Assembly: GCA_050246115.1 (NCBI GenBank)
Contig: JBFWWP010000024.1
Location: forward strand, 40,596 to 104,595
DNA length: 64,000 nucleotides
Direction of reading: 5' to 3'
Source: JBFWWP01 sp050246115
GTDB lineage: Bacteria > Planctomycetota > UBA8108 > UBA1146 > JAJFFE01
Part shown: piece by piece, positions 1 to 8,971 of the stretch
How positions within the stretch are numbered: the stretch's first letter is position 1
Layout of the letters: every line of letters begins with the position of its first letter
Program-made: the position numbers and the translations under genes
Notes under the pieces: generated by a model
What the model was told of the DNA's origin: nothing
The model's database searches: none
What the model saw: the letters and a program-made list of their open reading frames with translations, nothing else

Positions 1-587
1 AGGATCTGCTCGTTCATCGTCTCGAGCCCGAGCTTCTCCACGTAGTGAATGTAGCAGGTCGGTTGATACAACTCTTCGGCCCCGAGCTGCTTGCTCGGCC
101 CCGCCAGTGTCGCCTGCCCGCCCAGAGACTTCAGGTTGAAGATCGCTTTCCGATTGCAGAACGCACAGGTCGTCTTGACCTCTTCGACCGTGTCCGCCAG
201 TTCGATCAAACGACGGCTCCCGGGAAACAGATGCGTTCGGAAGTCTGTCCGCAGGCCGTAGCAGATGACGGGAATGTCGAGCTTACGCGTCACTTCACGC
301 AATTGATCGACGACGCTGGGCGAGAGGAACTGCGCTTCGTCGACCAACACGCACTGACTGCCCGAGATCCGGTCGAGATCGAGCTGGGTGTCGTCCTGCA
401 CCGTGATGTGAGCGGCGCGGCTGAGGCCCGCGCGCGAGACCACTTCGTCGGCACCGAAACGAGTGTCGAAGCTCGGCTTGATCACGACGCAGGCCTTGCC
501 CTGGCGCTCATAGTTATGAGCCACGGCCAGCAGGTTGAGGGTCTTGGCGCTGCCCACGGTTCCATAACGAAAGTAGAGTTTGGCCAT
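1..587 (-). CDS. tdk: Thymidine kinase, type II (3' end beyond window)
   Basis: Phosphorylates thymidine to dTMP in the salvage pathway (cytosolic, family knowledge). The ATG is at 587 and 195 codons are visible before the window edge. The N-terminus MAKLYFRYGTVGSAKT carries the P-loop, with Ala where the canonical Walker A has its second Gly. A DEAQF Walker B/catalytic Glu motif lies at residues 83-87. The structural zinc ligands of the family are visible as C141-x2-C144 and C178-x2-H181. The C-terminal end is missing only because the window stops. It lies 40 bp downstream of tagF on the same strand, so it may share that transcript, but its function is unrelated. Confidence 0.93.
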   Translation of the reverse strand, partial: MAKLYFRYGTVGSAKTLNLLAVAHNYERQGKACVVIKPSFDTRFGADEVVSRAGLSRAAHITVQDDTQLDLDRISGSQCVLVDEAQFLSPSVVDQLREVTRKLDIPVICYGLRTDFRTHLFPGSRRLIELADTVEEVKTTCAFCNRKAIFNLKSLGGQATLAGPSKQLGAEELYQPTCYIHYVEKLGLETMNEQI

Positions 588-627
588 GATTGCCCATCCC
601 TATCGCGACGGGCGGCGCTACGGTGCG

Positions 628-1596
628 CTACCGGTCGATTTCGAACTCGAGCACCGCCCCGACCGAAGCGCCTGGCTGAAACGGGCCCGACTCGATCCGC
701 CGCCGGAAGTCCCCGAAGCCATCGATCGGCAGCTTGCCCTTGCCGCGTACCAGATCACAAACGGAGCCGTCGGGGAACTCCCCGCCTAGAGAAGCCGCGA
801 AGTCTTCAGCACCCGGCACGCGGTAAACGAGGTCGACAGTGGTCGCCCGTCCCGCCATGGGCGCACACCACACCGTCGGCAAAGCCGAGAAAGACGGGTG
901 CAGTTTGCGCAAGACCTCGATCCACAGGTCGACCTCGCGGGCACACGAAGTCGCGTCGCCCGTCACGGGGACGCGCGCCGCGCGCAGCACCGGCCCCGGC
1001 GCTGCATTCGCGAAGTGCCGCACCCACGATCGCAGCCGCCATAGACCCCGCACCCACAGGTCGGGCGCGTCCTGGGCGTACAAGCGATCGACCCAAGTGG
1101 CCGCCGGTGAAGTCCGGAACTCCCGCGCACGCGCCTCGACCGCCGAGTCGGAGTCGGGCTCGCCCTGTAACACCGATCCGCGAATCTGTTCGTAGAAACT
1201 GTCCGGGCTCGGACACCGGCGCAGTTCGGCGAGGCGCGTCTCGAGTGCGCCCCACAGCGGCTCCAAGCGAGTCGTCGAGCCGTGGAGACCGAGATCGGCC
1301 CGCGCCAACGTGACGAACACCGCGAACGGAAACCGGCGCGTACCACTCGCGTCGTGGCTATCGACCACGCACGCGACAATGACCTGAGCGCCGCCCGGGC
1401 TCGTGAACGTCCAACGCCGCGTGCGTTCATCGTGCCCCGGGAGCGCATCGCGCGCCGACGCGAAGTCGTTGCCGGCGTCCAGCCACTGCTTGAACTGCAG
1501 GGGCAGGCCGTCGTAACACCCATGGCGCAAGAACTCCTTGGACAGCGAGAGCTTGCCGTAGGCCCCCAAATCGTAGGATTTCAACGCGTCGCCCAT
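628..1596 (-). CDS. tagF: Type VI secretion-associated protein TagF
   Basis: 322 aa. TagF proteins are post-translational regulators of T6SS firing, acting with the Fha/threonine-phosphorylation pathway (family knowledge). The N-terminus reads SYDLGAYGKLSLSKEFLR, matching the G-x-(Y/F)GKL-x(4)-(D/E)F start of TagF domains, and it is followed by a W/R-rich alpha-beta region. The ATG at 1596 lies 16 bp inside the 3' end of tssM, so translation is probably coupled. An upstream in-frame extension to 1719 exists but would lie wholly inside tssM and precedes the conserved motif, so I rejected it. It is the last gene of the T6SS operon. Confidence 0.82.
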   Translation of the reverse strand: MGDALKSYDLGAYGKLSLSKEFLRHGCYDGLPLQFKQWLDAGNDFASARDALPGHDERTRRWTFTSPGGAQVIVACVVDSHDASGTRRFPFAVFVTLARADLGLHGSTTRLEPLWGALETRLAELRRCPSPDSFYEQIRGSVLQGEPDSDSAVEARAREFRTSPAATWVDRLYAQDAPDLWVRGLWRLRSWVRHFANAAPGPVLRAARVPVTGDATSCAREVDLWIEVLRKLHPSFSALPTVWCAPMAGRATTVDLVYRVPGAEDFAASLGGEFPDGSVCDLVRGKGKLPIDGFGDFRRRIESGPFQPGASVGAVLEFEIDR

Positions 1597-4500
1597 CCCG
1601 TCCAGCCGAAGTCGGGGCGCTCGGGAAGGCCGCGTCCCTCCGGGAAGCGAATCAGGTGCAGCGCGATCGGCACGTTGACTTCGTCCGTCGACTTCCGCAG
1701 CTCGTGCAGAAGCAGCCATACCTCCCGGTTCTTGTCGGCAGCATGGAGCTCATCGTGATCCCAGAGTGCGCGGGCGAGGGCCAACCATCCCTTGCGCCGC
1801 CCTTCCTCGATGGGGAAGGGGTGATCACTCAACTCGGTCTGCCCGCGCACCATGGTCAGCACCAATCGCCCGGCGTCGCTGCCTCCGCGGTAGAGCCACT
1901 GGAACTCCTTCGTCCGGGCCGAGCCATCGACCGTGCCGGTCGCGTTCAGTGAAGCGTTCGCGTTGCCGAAGACGACGTTGAAACCGCTGATCCGTTCGGT
2001 CTCGCTGGCGATGGCGTACTGACCCACGGGCGGGAACCGCAGTTCACCGTACTCCCGTTCCTTCAAGTTCGCGGTGAACGTGAACTTCAGGTCGGCCGCC
2101 GTCCCGTCCAAGTACATGTGGCGCCCCAACCCAAGGACAGAGTCGATGAACCTTCGCACGCTCCCCAAGTTCGGGTCGGGCTCGAGACGGAGACTGATCT
2201 TGGTCGCACCGGCGTCGCGGTAGAACACTCCCCATTGATCATCGGCTTCGCGGATCGCCTGGAGAAAGCGATTGAAGCCTTCACTGTCGATGTCTCGCGC
2301 GGGCCGCTGGGTGCCGTTGTCGGCCACGCGATCGGCGAACGGGGCCCGTTCCCAAAGGCGCTGACCTGCGAAGCGTTCGCCCAACGCATGCCAGAGGGTT
2401 CGAAACTCCGCGAGGAGCTTGTCCTCGACGAGCGCTTGCCCGCGGCTCACAATGTCGTTGACGCGCCGCCCGATGAGATCTTGCTCGAGCGCTGGCCGGT
2501 CGACGAACAGTTGCGCGCACGCTGCAATCTGATCGCGACGGGTGATCTCGCCGGCCTTCTCGAGCAACTGCTCGCGAAACCGGCTCGGCTCGGAGAGTCG
2601 CGTCATGCCGTCGCGAAACTTCTCGAACGCGGTCGCCAACGCCGGCAGCGTATCGGGGTCGTAGGCCTGGAGCAGCTGCGCAAACTTGCGTCGCAGTTCG
2701 CCGAGGCTGCTATCGAGAGCGCCGAGCGGAGCGTACGGGTCGCTCGGTAGCTTGCCCTCGGGCAGCGAATGAAACTGCGGGATGTCACTGAAGTCGACGT
2801 GCCGCCGCAGGGTTTCTACAGCGCGCCTCAACGCCTCCGAAAAGCTGCCGCTCGCCGCCAGCCCGAAGCCATTCCTCAACGCCTCGCGATACTTGTCGAA
2901 GTCCAAGTCCTCGAGGCCGCGGGTGGGATCGAGCGGCTCCCGCCACTGCGCATCCCACTCCTGTGCATAGCCCTCGAAGTACTGCCGAAGCAGATCCTGC
3001 GCTTGCGCGCGGAGCGCCTGCCGCGCGGGGTCAGTCAAGAGGCGCGCAAGGTCTGGATCCTCGGCACGCCCCAGGAGCGAGTCGCCATGACGCAGAACTC
3101 GCTCCGCAACTTCACGGGTGTGTCGGGCTTCGACGGTCCACGCCCGTGCCAAACGCAAGACTTCGACCTTCGTGCTCGCTTGCGGGCAGAAGTCGGCGAG
3201 CACTTGCTGCGGGCCGCGCTGGACGACGACGCGGGGGTAGCCGACGAGCGACCGAGCCACGAGCACCTGTCGCGCCAGCTCGGTGACTGCGCTCACGTGC
3301 TCGGAGAGTCGTTGGAAGGTACCGTTCGGATCCTCGAGGCGCTTTCGCGCCGCTCCCAGCGCTTGGTCCAGGCTGGCGAGCCGCGTGCTCAGCGCCTGGT
3401 CGAGTGCGTGAATCCGCTCCGGCGCCGAGTGCGACTCGTCCACGACCGCATCGCGGACCGCAACGTAGCAGCTCTCGAGGGCCTCCGATCGAGTTCCCTG
3501 TTCGGCGGTGAAAACGAGTTTGTAGGGTCCGGTTGCGTTGGTACTGTCCGAGCTCAGTGCGAATCCTCGGCGATCGGCGCTGAAGAAGCGCTCACGCACC
3601 GCGTCGCTTTGGCCGCCGAACTTGGACGCGAGGCTCGTGGCATGACCCGCCTGCTGCATGACGGCGGCGTAGCCCCACTCCTCACCGGTCGGCGACAGCG
3701 CGGCCAGGGCCTGCAGTCGCTCGGCGCAGGTGTCGCGAAGTTTGTTGATGGTCGTGTGGTGTTCACCGAGCGCCTGCGACTGAGTGAAGGCGACGTAGCC
3801 TTGGGCCTCGCGGATCCGCGCGAAGAAAGTCTCCGACGCCGCCCCGAGCTTCGAGAGATCGTCGACCCAGCGCTTCACCCGTTCATAGCCAACGCTCAGC
3901 TCGGTCACCGCGCCCAGTCCACGACTGTCGAAGAGGCCGAGCACTTCGGTGTACGCCGTCTCACAAGTGCGATCGATGGCGCATGCACGGATCCACGCTG
4001 CGCCAGCCACGACCTCACGATCGGGAGCTGGGACGCCCGGCTGTGCGTCCACGCCGAGGAGACCCGTACTCCCATCGTCCCGGAGGCCGACGATGGTGGC
4101 CTCGCCGTCCGCCGCCAGTTGCCAGTAGCTCGCGTAGTCTGCAATCAAGCGGCCGAGTCGTGCCTGGATCTCGGCATCCGTGGCGACCGGCTGCAGCTGA
4201 CCGCGGAAGAACGCGTCTCTCAGCTGCGGCCGCCCCAACCGCGACGCCGAGCAAACGTCCAGGAGCTGCTGATACTGCTCCTCGAGGATCTTCACCTCGT
4301 CGGCGCTGAGCGCGCCCCGGCCGAGCAACAGCGCGGTGAGCGGCTGCAGGGTCCATGGAAGCGCCTGGCGTTCGGCCCGCGCTGCGGGCACGGTCGGATC
4401 GCCGGCCGGTTCCTTCGTCAGCATGACGATGAGCTGCAGCGCTTGGTGGTAGGCCTCTTGCTCGGGCCAGTTGCGCGGTCGGCCTTTGTCGAACGCCTGG

Positions 4501-6152
4501 ATCGCGCGGTCGCCGAGCAACCGGAAAGTGGTCGACTCCACGAGTTTCCGGTACGCGTCGCCCAGGCGCGGGAGGGTCCGTCCTTCTTCCACGAACCCCA
4601 CGAGGAGCCCAGGGGCAAGCGATCCCTTCGCCTCGGCGTTACAGATCGCATCACGCAGCGCGGTGGCTTTTGCGAGCGGCAGATCGGCAAACCCCAGCGT
4701 CGGACGTGCGACGGTCTCGGCCACGGCCTTCTCGAACTCGTCCAACGCGCCCGACAGACCGGACACGCCGCGGTTCTGGACGACGCCGCCGTAGATGAGC
4801 AACCCCAGCAAGAGCAAGCCGACTCCGGCCGCCGCGCCGTAACCGACGCGCTCGATCGTGCGCCGTCGCTTGAGCGCCAACCGCGTCGGTTGCACGAGGC
4901 CACGCTCCTTGAAGAGCTTCTTGCGATAGAAGTCGCGAACGAAGAACGCGGTGGACTTCTGGAAGATCGATGACAGGTCGGCTTCGTCCGGGCCGCCCGC
5001 GGCGGCGCGCAGCAGGTTGGCGCACGCCTTGACGATGGGCTTCCCCTTCTGCAGCCCACTCGAGAAGTACAGTCCCCGGAAGAACACCGGGTCGAGATAG
5101 CGATTCTCGACGAAGATCTCGCCCAAGTACCGCTGGACCGGCTCTTCGAGCGCGCCGAACTCGTCCGGGAAGGCGTACAAACGGTCGACGTCCGGCGCCT
5201 CGGGGTCGTCAGCCAAGAACCGGTTCCGCCACAGATGGAGCCGCTGCCGAACCCCGCGAAAAACACCGGGCCACGCCTCCGGCCGAAACGCTTCGTCGTA
5301 CGGAGCCGGCTTGGACCACCCGAAGAGTTGGCGCTGCTCGAGTGCCGGCAGCCGCTGGAAGAACTCGGTGAACCCGAGCACCAGGTCGCACTTGGTCACG
5401 ACGATGTAGACGGGAAACTGCACTTCCAATTCTTGCTGCAGCTGCGTCAGCTTGTCGCGGATCGTCTTCGCCTTCTGCTCCATCTCGGAAGGCGTGTCGC
5501 CGAGCAGGGAGGTCGCCGGGATCGCGACGATCACGCCGTTGATCGGACACCGCGGCCGATAGCGACGCAGGAGGCCGAGGAACTCTTTCCACTCCTGCGC
5601 ATCGGGAGCGTTGCGCTCTTCGAAGGTGAACCGTCCGGCGGTGTCGAGGATGACCGCCTCGTTGGTGAACCACCAATCGCAATTGCGAGTTCCGCCGGCG
5701 CCGCTGAGGGCCTCGGTGCCGACCGGAAACTCCAGGCCCGAGTTCTTCAGAGTCGTGCTCTTGCCGCACGCGGGCTCGCCGATGAGCATGTACCACGGGA
5801 GGCTGTAGAGATTCATCCCCGTGGCCTTGAGCTCGTTCACGGCGCGATTCCACTGCTCGCGGACCTCGGCAATGGCTTGGCGGCGTTCCTCGTCGGCGAC
5901 GCCTGCGCCCCCGTCACCGCTCTCGAGCGCGCTGGCGAGTTCTGCGCTGCGACGCTTCTCGAAGCGCTTGAGCACCCACTGGATCACGAACAACGCCAGC
6001 GCAACGAGCGCGATCACGACCAAGACCGCGATCGCCACCTTGGTGTTCCAGAGGCTCGCGAGACCCGCGGCTACGCCGCTGCCGGCGACGACGATCACCG
6101 CTTGGTAGAGGAGCGGTAGCTCTCGGAATGTGCCGACCAACCGACCCAGCAT
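1581..6152 (-). CDS. tssM: Type VI secretion inner-membrane protein TssM (IcmF)
   Basis: 1523 aa, a little longer than the usual 1100-1300. TssM spans the envelope with TssL and TssJ and anchors the T6SS baseplate. Two N-terminal membrane segments lie at about residues 14-34 and 38-60. A cytoplasmic NTPase domain follows, with Walker A GEPACGKST (about 125-133), Walker B VILDTAGRF (about 167-175) and TKCD (about 253-256). A third membrane segment sits near 436-458, and the rest is periplasmic with the IcmF C-terminal region. I chose ATG 6152 because GGGGAGG stands 5 bases upstream. A GTG at 6224 would add 24 residues but has no ribosome-binding site. tssL ends 115 bp upstream. Confidence 0.95.
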   Translation of the reverse strand: MLGRLVGTFRELPLLYQAVIVVAGSGVAAGLASLWNTKVAIAVLVVIALVALALFVIQWVLKRFEKRRSAELASALESGDGGAGVADEERRQAIAEVREQWNRAVNELKATGMNLYSLPWYMLIGEPACGKSTTLKNSGLEFPVGTEALSGAGGTRNCDWWFTNEAVILDTAGRFTFEERNAPDAQEWKEFLGLLRRYRPRCPINGVIVAIPATSLLGDTPSEMEQKAKTIRDKLTQLQQELEVQFPVYIVVTKCDLVLGFTEFFQRLPALEQRQLFGWSKPAPYDEAFRPEAWPGVFRGVRQRLHLWRNRFLADDPEAPDVDRLYAFPDEFGALEEPVQRYLGEIFVENRYLDPVFFRGLYFSSGLQKGKPIVKACANLLRAAAGGPDEADLSSIFQKSTAFFVRDFYRKKLFKERGLVQPTRLALKRRRTIERVGYGAAAGVGLLLLGLLIYGGVVQNRGVSGLSGALDEFEKAVAETVARPTLGFADLPLAKATALRDAICNAEAKGSLAPGLLVGFVEEGRTLPRLGDAYRKLVESTTFRLLGDRAIQAFDKGRPRNWPEQEAYHQALQLIVMLTKEPAGDPTVPAARAERQALPWTLQPLTALLLGRGALSADEVKILEEQYQQLLDVCSASRLGRPQLRDAFFRGQLQPVATDAEIQARLGRLIADYASYWQLAADGEATIVGLRDDGSTGLLGVDAQPGVPAPDREVVAGAAWIRACAIDRTCETAYTEVLGLFDSRGLGAVTELSVGYERVKRWVDDLSKLGAASETFFARIREAQGYVAFTQSQALGEHHTTINKLRDTCAERLQALAALSPTGEEWGYAAVMQQAGHATSLASKFGGQSDAVRERFFSADRRGFALSSDSTNATGPYKLVFTAEQGTRSEALESCYVAVRDAVVDESHSAPERIHALDQALSTRLASLDQALGAARKRLEDPNGTFQRLSEHVSAVTELARQVLVARSLVGYPRVVVQRGPQQVLADFCPQASTKVEVLRLARAWTVEARHTREVAERVLRHGDSLLGRAEDPDLARLLTDPARQALRAQAQDLLRQYFEGYAQEWDAQWREPLDPTRGLEDLDFDKYREALRNGFGLAASGSFSEALRRAVETLRRHVDFSDIPQFHSLPEGKLPSDPYAPLGALDSSLGELRRKFAQLLQAYDPDTLPALATAFEKFRDGMTRLSEPSRFREQLLEKAGEITRRDQIAACAQLFVDRPALEQDLIGRRVNDIVSRGQALVEDKLLAEFRTLWHALGERFAGQRLWERAPFADRVADNGTQRPARDIDSEGFNRFLQAIREADDQWGVFYRDAGATKISLRLEPDPNLGSVRRFIDSVLGLGRHMYLDGTAADLKFTFTANLKEREYGELRFPPVGQYAIASETERISGFNVVFGNANASLNATGTVDGSARTKEFQWLYRGGSDAGRLVLTMVRGQTELSDHPFPIEEGRRKGWLALARALWDHDELHAADKNREVWLLLHELRKSTDEVNVPIALHLIRFPEGRGLPERPDFGWTGWATR

Positions 6153-6267
6153 TCGACGCCTCCCCTGCCCACTTGGCTCGACGACCTTCGTGCCTCCACG
6201 GTCACCGGAGGCCGCGTCCCCCACGTCACTCCGACCCGACCCACCGGACCGTCTCCGTGTACTGCAC

Positions 6268-6960
6268 CTAGCGCGACGCCACTCCCAAGATGCGATCGAG
6301 CGCTTGGTGTAACATCTCGAAGTTCGACTGGGTCACGAAGTGCGCGCTCCCCATCGCGAGCAAGATGGCGCCCGCCAGGATCACGGCGTAGCGCGCCGCG
6401 CTCACCACGGGCAGCTTCGTCATGTCCCGCTCGACGTTCTGTTCGTAGACCCCCGGACTCAGCAGATCGGACTTCTTCGTGATCCGGTTGGGGATCTGGC
6501 TGTAGAGTCGTTGCTGCAGCTCCTGACGCTCCTCGGGACGCGACCGATAGCGTCCGCGGAAGCCGAGAGACAAGCAGATGAAGTAGATCTCAGCGAGCTG
6601 ATCCTCGTCCGGACGAACTTCCTTGAGCCGCTCGAAGAAGTCCTCGCCCGCGATCGAGGTTCCGAAGAAGTGTTGCTCGAGGAGTTCGTCTTCCCACTCC
6701 TGCTGCCCGCGCCAGGAGGTGTTCAACGCGACCTCGTCCGCGAGCGCAACGATGGGGTAGCGCGCCTTCTGGTAGATCGTCTTCAGATCCGGGTAGGCGC
6801 GTAGCTCCGCCTCCTGCTCTTCGACGAGTTGCACCAAGTTGCGTCGCAGCCAGGTGGCGTCGGTCTCGATTCGACCCGCGTTACGCCTGAACGTGGTCAG
6901 GAACAGGAAGAACTTCGCGCAGACATCGGCGACCCGAGGCTCGTGTGTTTCACTCGTCAT
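6268..6960 (-). CDS. tssL: Type VI secretion inner-membrane protein TssL (DotU, short form)
   Basis: 230 aa, the usual length for a DotU protein without a peptidoglycan-binding domain. It pairs with TssM in the inner membrane. Visible family marks are YPIVALADEVALNTSW (about residues 68-83, the ALADE motif), the helix LLEQHFFGTSIAGEDFF, IYFICLSLGFRGRY (about 124-137), and one C-terminal membrane helix (YAVILAGAILLAMGSA) that anchors it. There is no OmpA-type domain, so peptidoglycan attachment must come from another protein. Its ATG overlaps the tssK stop as ATGA. Confidence 0.95.
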   Translation of the reverse strand: MTSETHEPRVADVCAKFFLFLTTFRRNAGRIETDATWLRRNLVQLVEEQEAELRAYPDLKTIYQKARYPIVALADEVALNTSWRGQQEWEDELLEQHFFGTSIAGEDFFERLKEVRPDEDQLAEIYFICLSLGFRGRYRSRPEERQELQQRLYSQIPNRITKKSDLLSPGVYEQNVERDMTKLPVVSAARYAVILAGAILLAMGSAHFVTQSNFEMLHQALDRILGVASR

Positions 6961-8330
6961 GGAGAGGCGTCCTTCCCGCTCACGACGAACAAGGAGTACT
7001 TCACCTTACCCTCCTCGATCCCGCGTCCGAACAGCGCGAGATCTCGCCCCTCGCGGGCGGCGAGCCAGAACTTACCCTCGCGGCGAATCTGCCAGTACAG
7101 CAGCCCCTTGCGGTCCGGGAGTTGCGACGGGATCCGCTCGACGCGGACCTTCTCGATGCCGCTCAATCGATCGCGCTGCACCTCGGCCACGTCGGCACGC
7201 GAGGCGAGCTTCAGCCGCCCCACGGCTTGCTCGGTGGCCTGCACCTCCTGATCCGCCTCCGCGCCCAGGTAGAGGGCAACGTCATGCGCGAACCAGCCTT
7301 CGTCCAGCGGACAATGCTGGCCTTCGTCGTAGGCCTCGAACGGTCGGCGCACGAAGGAAGTCGGGACGACGCTGTCCAGGAGCCGCCGCGCCTCCTGCGC
7401 AGCCTCGGTGAAGCAGTCTCCGAGTGCGTCGTGATCGTAGCCCATGAGTTCCGGCGGCGTCCGATTCGTGTCGAAGATCGCCAGCTGACCGATCAGTCCA
7501 CACAATTGAAGGTAGATGTTGAGAGGACGCAATCCGGGGAGCGCAACCAGCGGTCGGAAAACGGCGAGCGCCGAGTTGACCACGTGCAGCTTCATCATGA
7601 GTTCCGCATCGCCCCCACCCCCCTCACCGGCCCAGGTGATCCTACGGGCCGCGACCTGTTCTCCCAGCGCTCGCGACTTCGCAGCCAATACGCTGGTGAG
7701 ATCTCGAAACAGCCCCGTCAGTCGGGCCGACGCGGCGAGCCTCGTCACGGGTGGGACTACGGTCTGGAGCAGCGTCGGCAGTGGCTCCTCCTCGCCGGCA
7801 AGCAACACCGCGCCCAAGCGCAGGGTCTGGAACCCGGCCCGATCTTCGGAGTCGAGGAGCACGCGCGCCTGGAGCTGCCGGTAGGCGATGGGGTACTCGT
7901 TGCTCCCCGTGTTTTCGTCCATCTCGCGCAGGATCTTCACGCGATAACGACGAACTCCTTGCTCCTGCTCCGCGTCCTCGTAGACGTTCGGGCTGCGCTG
8001 TCGTAACTCGGGTACGCCGACGTACAGAGTCAGCGTCTCGCCGCCGTCCGTGAAGAACTCGCGGATCTCGCGACTGGGAACCTCGGTCTCGTCGGGGACC
8101 CGAATTCGCGTCCCGTCCTCGAGAATCGCATCGAGCCGCTTCACCCGCACGACGTAGTTCTTGAGCGCTTCGGTGTCGAGTTCCAAGGTCGAGATGCCCC
8201 ACCCGAACGGGTCGGCGCCGAGCGCGTCCTGCGCCAACCGGCCGTGGACGTGCTTGGTGAACGCCTGCATGTGCTGCGGCGTCAGGAACATCCCTTCCGA
8301 CCAGTGGAGTGGCGCGGGACCAAAGGTCAT
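6957..8330 (-). CDS. tssK: Type VI secretion baseplate adaptor TssK
   Basis: 457 aa, typical family length. TssK trimers link the baseplate wedges to the TssL/TssM cytoplasmic domains. The opening FGPAPLHWSEGMFLTPQHMQ is the TssK signature (W-x-EGMFL-x-PQH). Further hallmarks are LNIYLQLCGLIGQLA and the C-terminal IPSQLPDRKGLLYW. I started at ATG 8330, which overlaps the tssJ stop (ATGA), rather than at the upstream ATG 8345. Both ends use 4-base overlaps, showing tight coupling across tssJ-tssK-tssL. Confidence 0.95.
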   Translation of the reverse strand: MTFGPAPLHWSEGMFLTPQHMQAFTKHVHGRLAQDALGADPFGWGISTLELDTEALKNYVVRVKRLDAILEDGTRIRVPDETEVPSREIREFFTDGGETLTLYVGVPELRQRSPNVYEDAEQEQGVRRYRVKILREMDENTGSNEYPIAYRQLQARVLLDSEDRAGFQTLRLGAVLLAGEEEPLPTLLQTVVPPVTRLAASARLTGLFRDLTSVLAAKSRALGEQVAARRITWAGEGGGGDAELMMKLHVVNSALAVFRPLVALPGLRPLNIYLQLCGLIGQLAIFDTNRTPPELMGYDHDALGDCFTEAAQEARRLLDSVVPTSFVRRPFEAYDEGQHCPLDEGWFAHDVALYLGAEADQEVQATEQAVGRLKLASRADVAEVQRDRLSGIEKVRVERIPSQLPDRKGLLYWQIRREGKFWLAAREGRDLALFGRGIEEGKVKYSLFVVSGKDASP

Positions 8331-8821
8331 TGGATCAGTCCCCACAGCTTCTTGGGCGACCCGGGGTCGAGTTCGATCGTGGTGTCGCCCAATCGCAGCA
8401 CCAGGTGGCAGTGAGTGCTCAGCGGCGGCACCTTGCGATTGCGCACCAAGCGCAACTGGGAGTCTTTCTCGCCCGGTTGCTCGTAGAAGGCGTAGATCAC
8501 GAACCCCGTCACGGGGTAACCCTTCGGCGGTCGCACCTTTGCGTCCGGGAACGTGAACTTGCCCTCACCCGGACTCACGGATTGCGTGACGACCAATCCA
8601 TCGTACTCGTCCTCGTCGTGCATGCGATTCTCGAACCACTCGTGAGCACTCGTCTCTTCGAGCTTCTTCGAGTTCTCAGCCGTCGTCCACACGAGGTCGA
8701 CCCGCACCGCGTCTTTGACCCCGCGATTCATCCCAGGCTCCGGGAGTAGGTCGATCTTGTAGCCCCGACACGCGCACCCACAAAGCCCCGCGAGGAGTAG
8801 CACTGTTCCTAGCCTGAGCAC
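8327..8821 (-). CDS. tssJ: Type VI secretion outer-membrane lipoprotein TssJ
   Basis: 164 aa lipoprotein. TssJ is the outer-membrane anchor that binds the periplasmic tip of TssM. The signal peptide ends in a lipobox (LAGLCGC, about residues 10-16), so the mature Cys is near residue 16, followed by a short beta-sandwich. The VDLVWTTAENSKKLEE stretch and the ending TTIELDPGSPKKLWGLIQ fit TssJ-like proteins, though primary-sequence similarity in this family is always weak. Identification leans on the lipobox plus position between the FHA gene and tssK. Confidence 0.8.
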   Translation of the reverse strand: MLRLGTVLLLAGLCGCACRGYKIDLLPEPGMNRGVKDAVRVDLVWTTAENSKKLEETSAHEWFENRMHDEDEYDGLVVTQSVSPGEGKFTFPDAKVRPPKGYPVTGFVIYAFYEQPGEKDSQLRLVRNRKVPPLSTHCHLVLRLGDTTIELDPGSPKKLWGLIQ

Positions 8822-8971
8822 GTCACGCCCTCTCCGAGAAGTCAGGGATCGAGTTCACATCGTCACTCGTCTTCGCCCCAGCGAACGCCCATCGGTCACT
8901 CGACGGTAGCCGCTCCCCTGCCGACGACCGACTCGAGTCGATCGGGTCGTTCGCCCGGCCACGGAAGCGCA

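Noticed and set aside
45..1313. 422-codon plus-strand frame over tdk and tagF
   Set aside because: It runs antisense across two genes with clear motifs and its own translation is low-complexity Arg/Pro.
2769..4973. 734-codon open frame on the plus strand
   Set aside because: It is antisense to tssM, rich in Arg/Gly/Val, and shows no family motif. In GC-rich DNA the complementary frame of a real gene often stays open.
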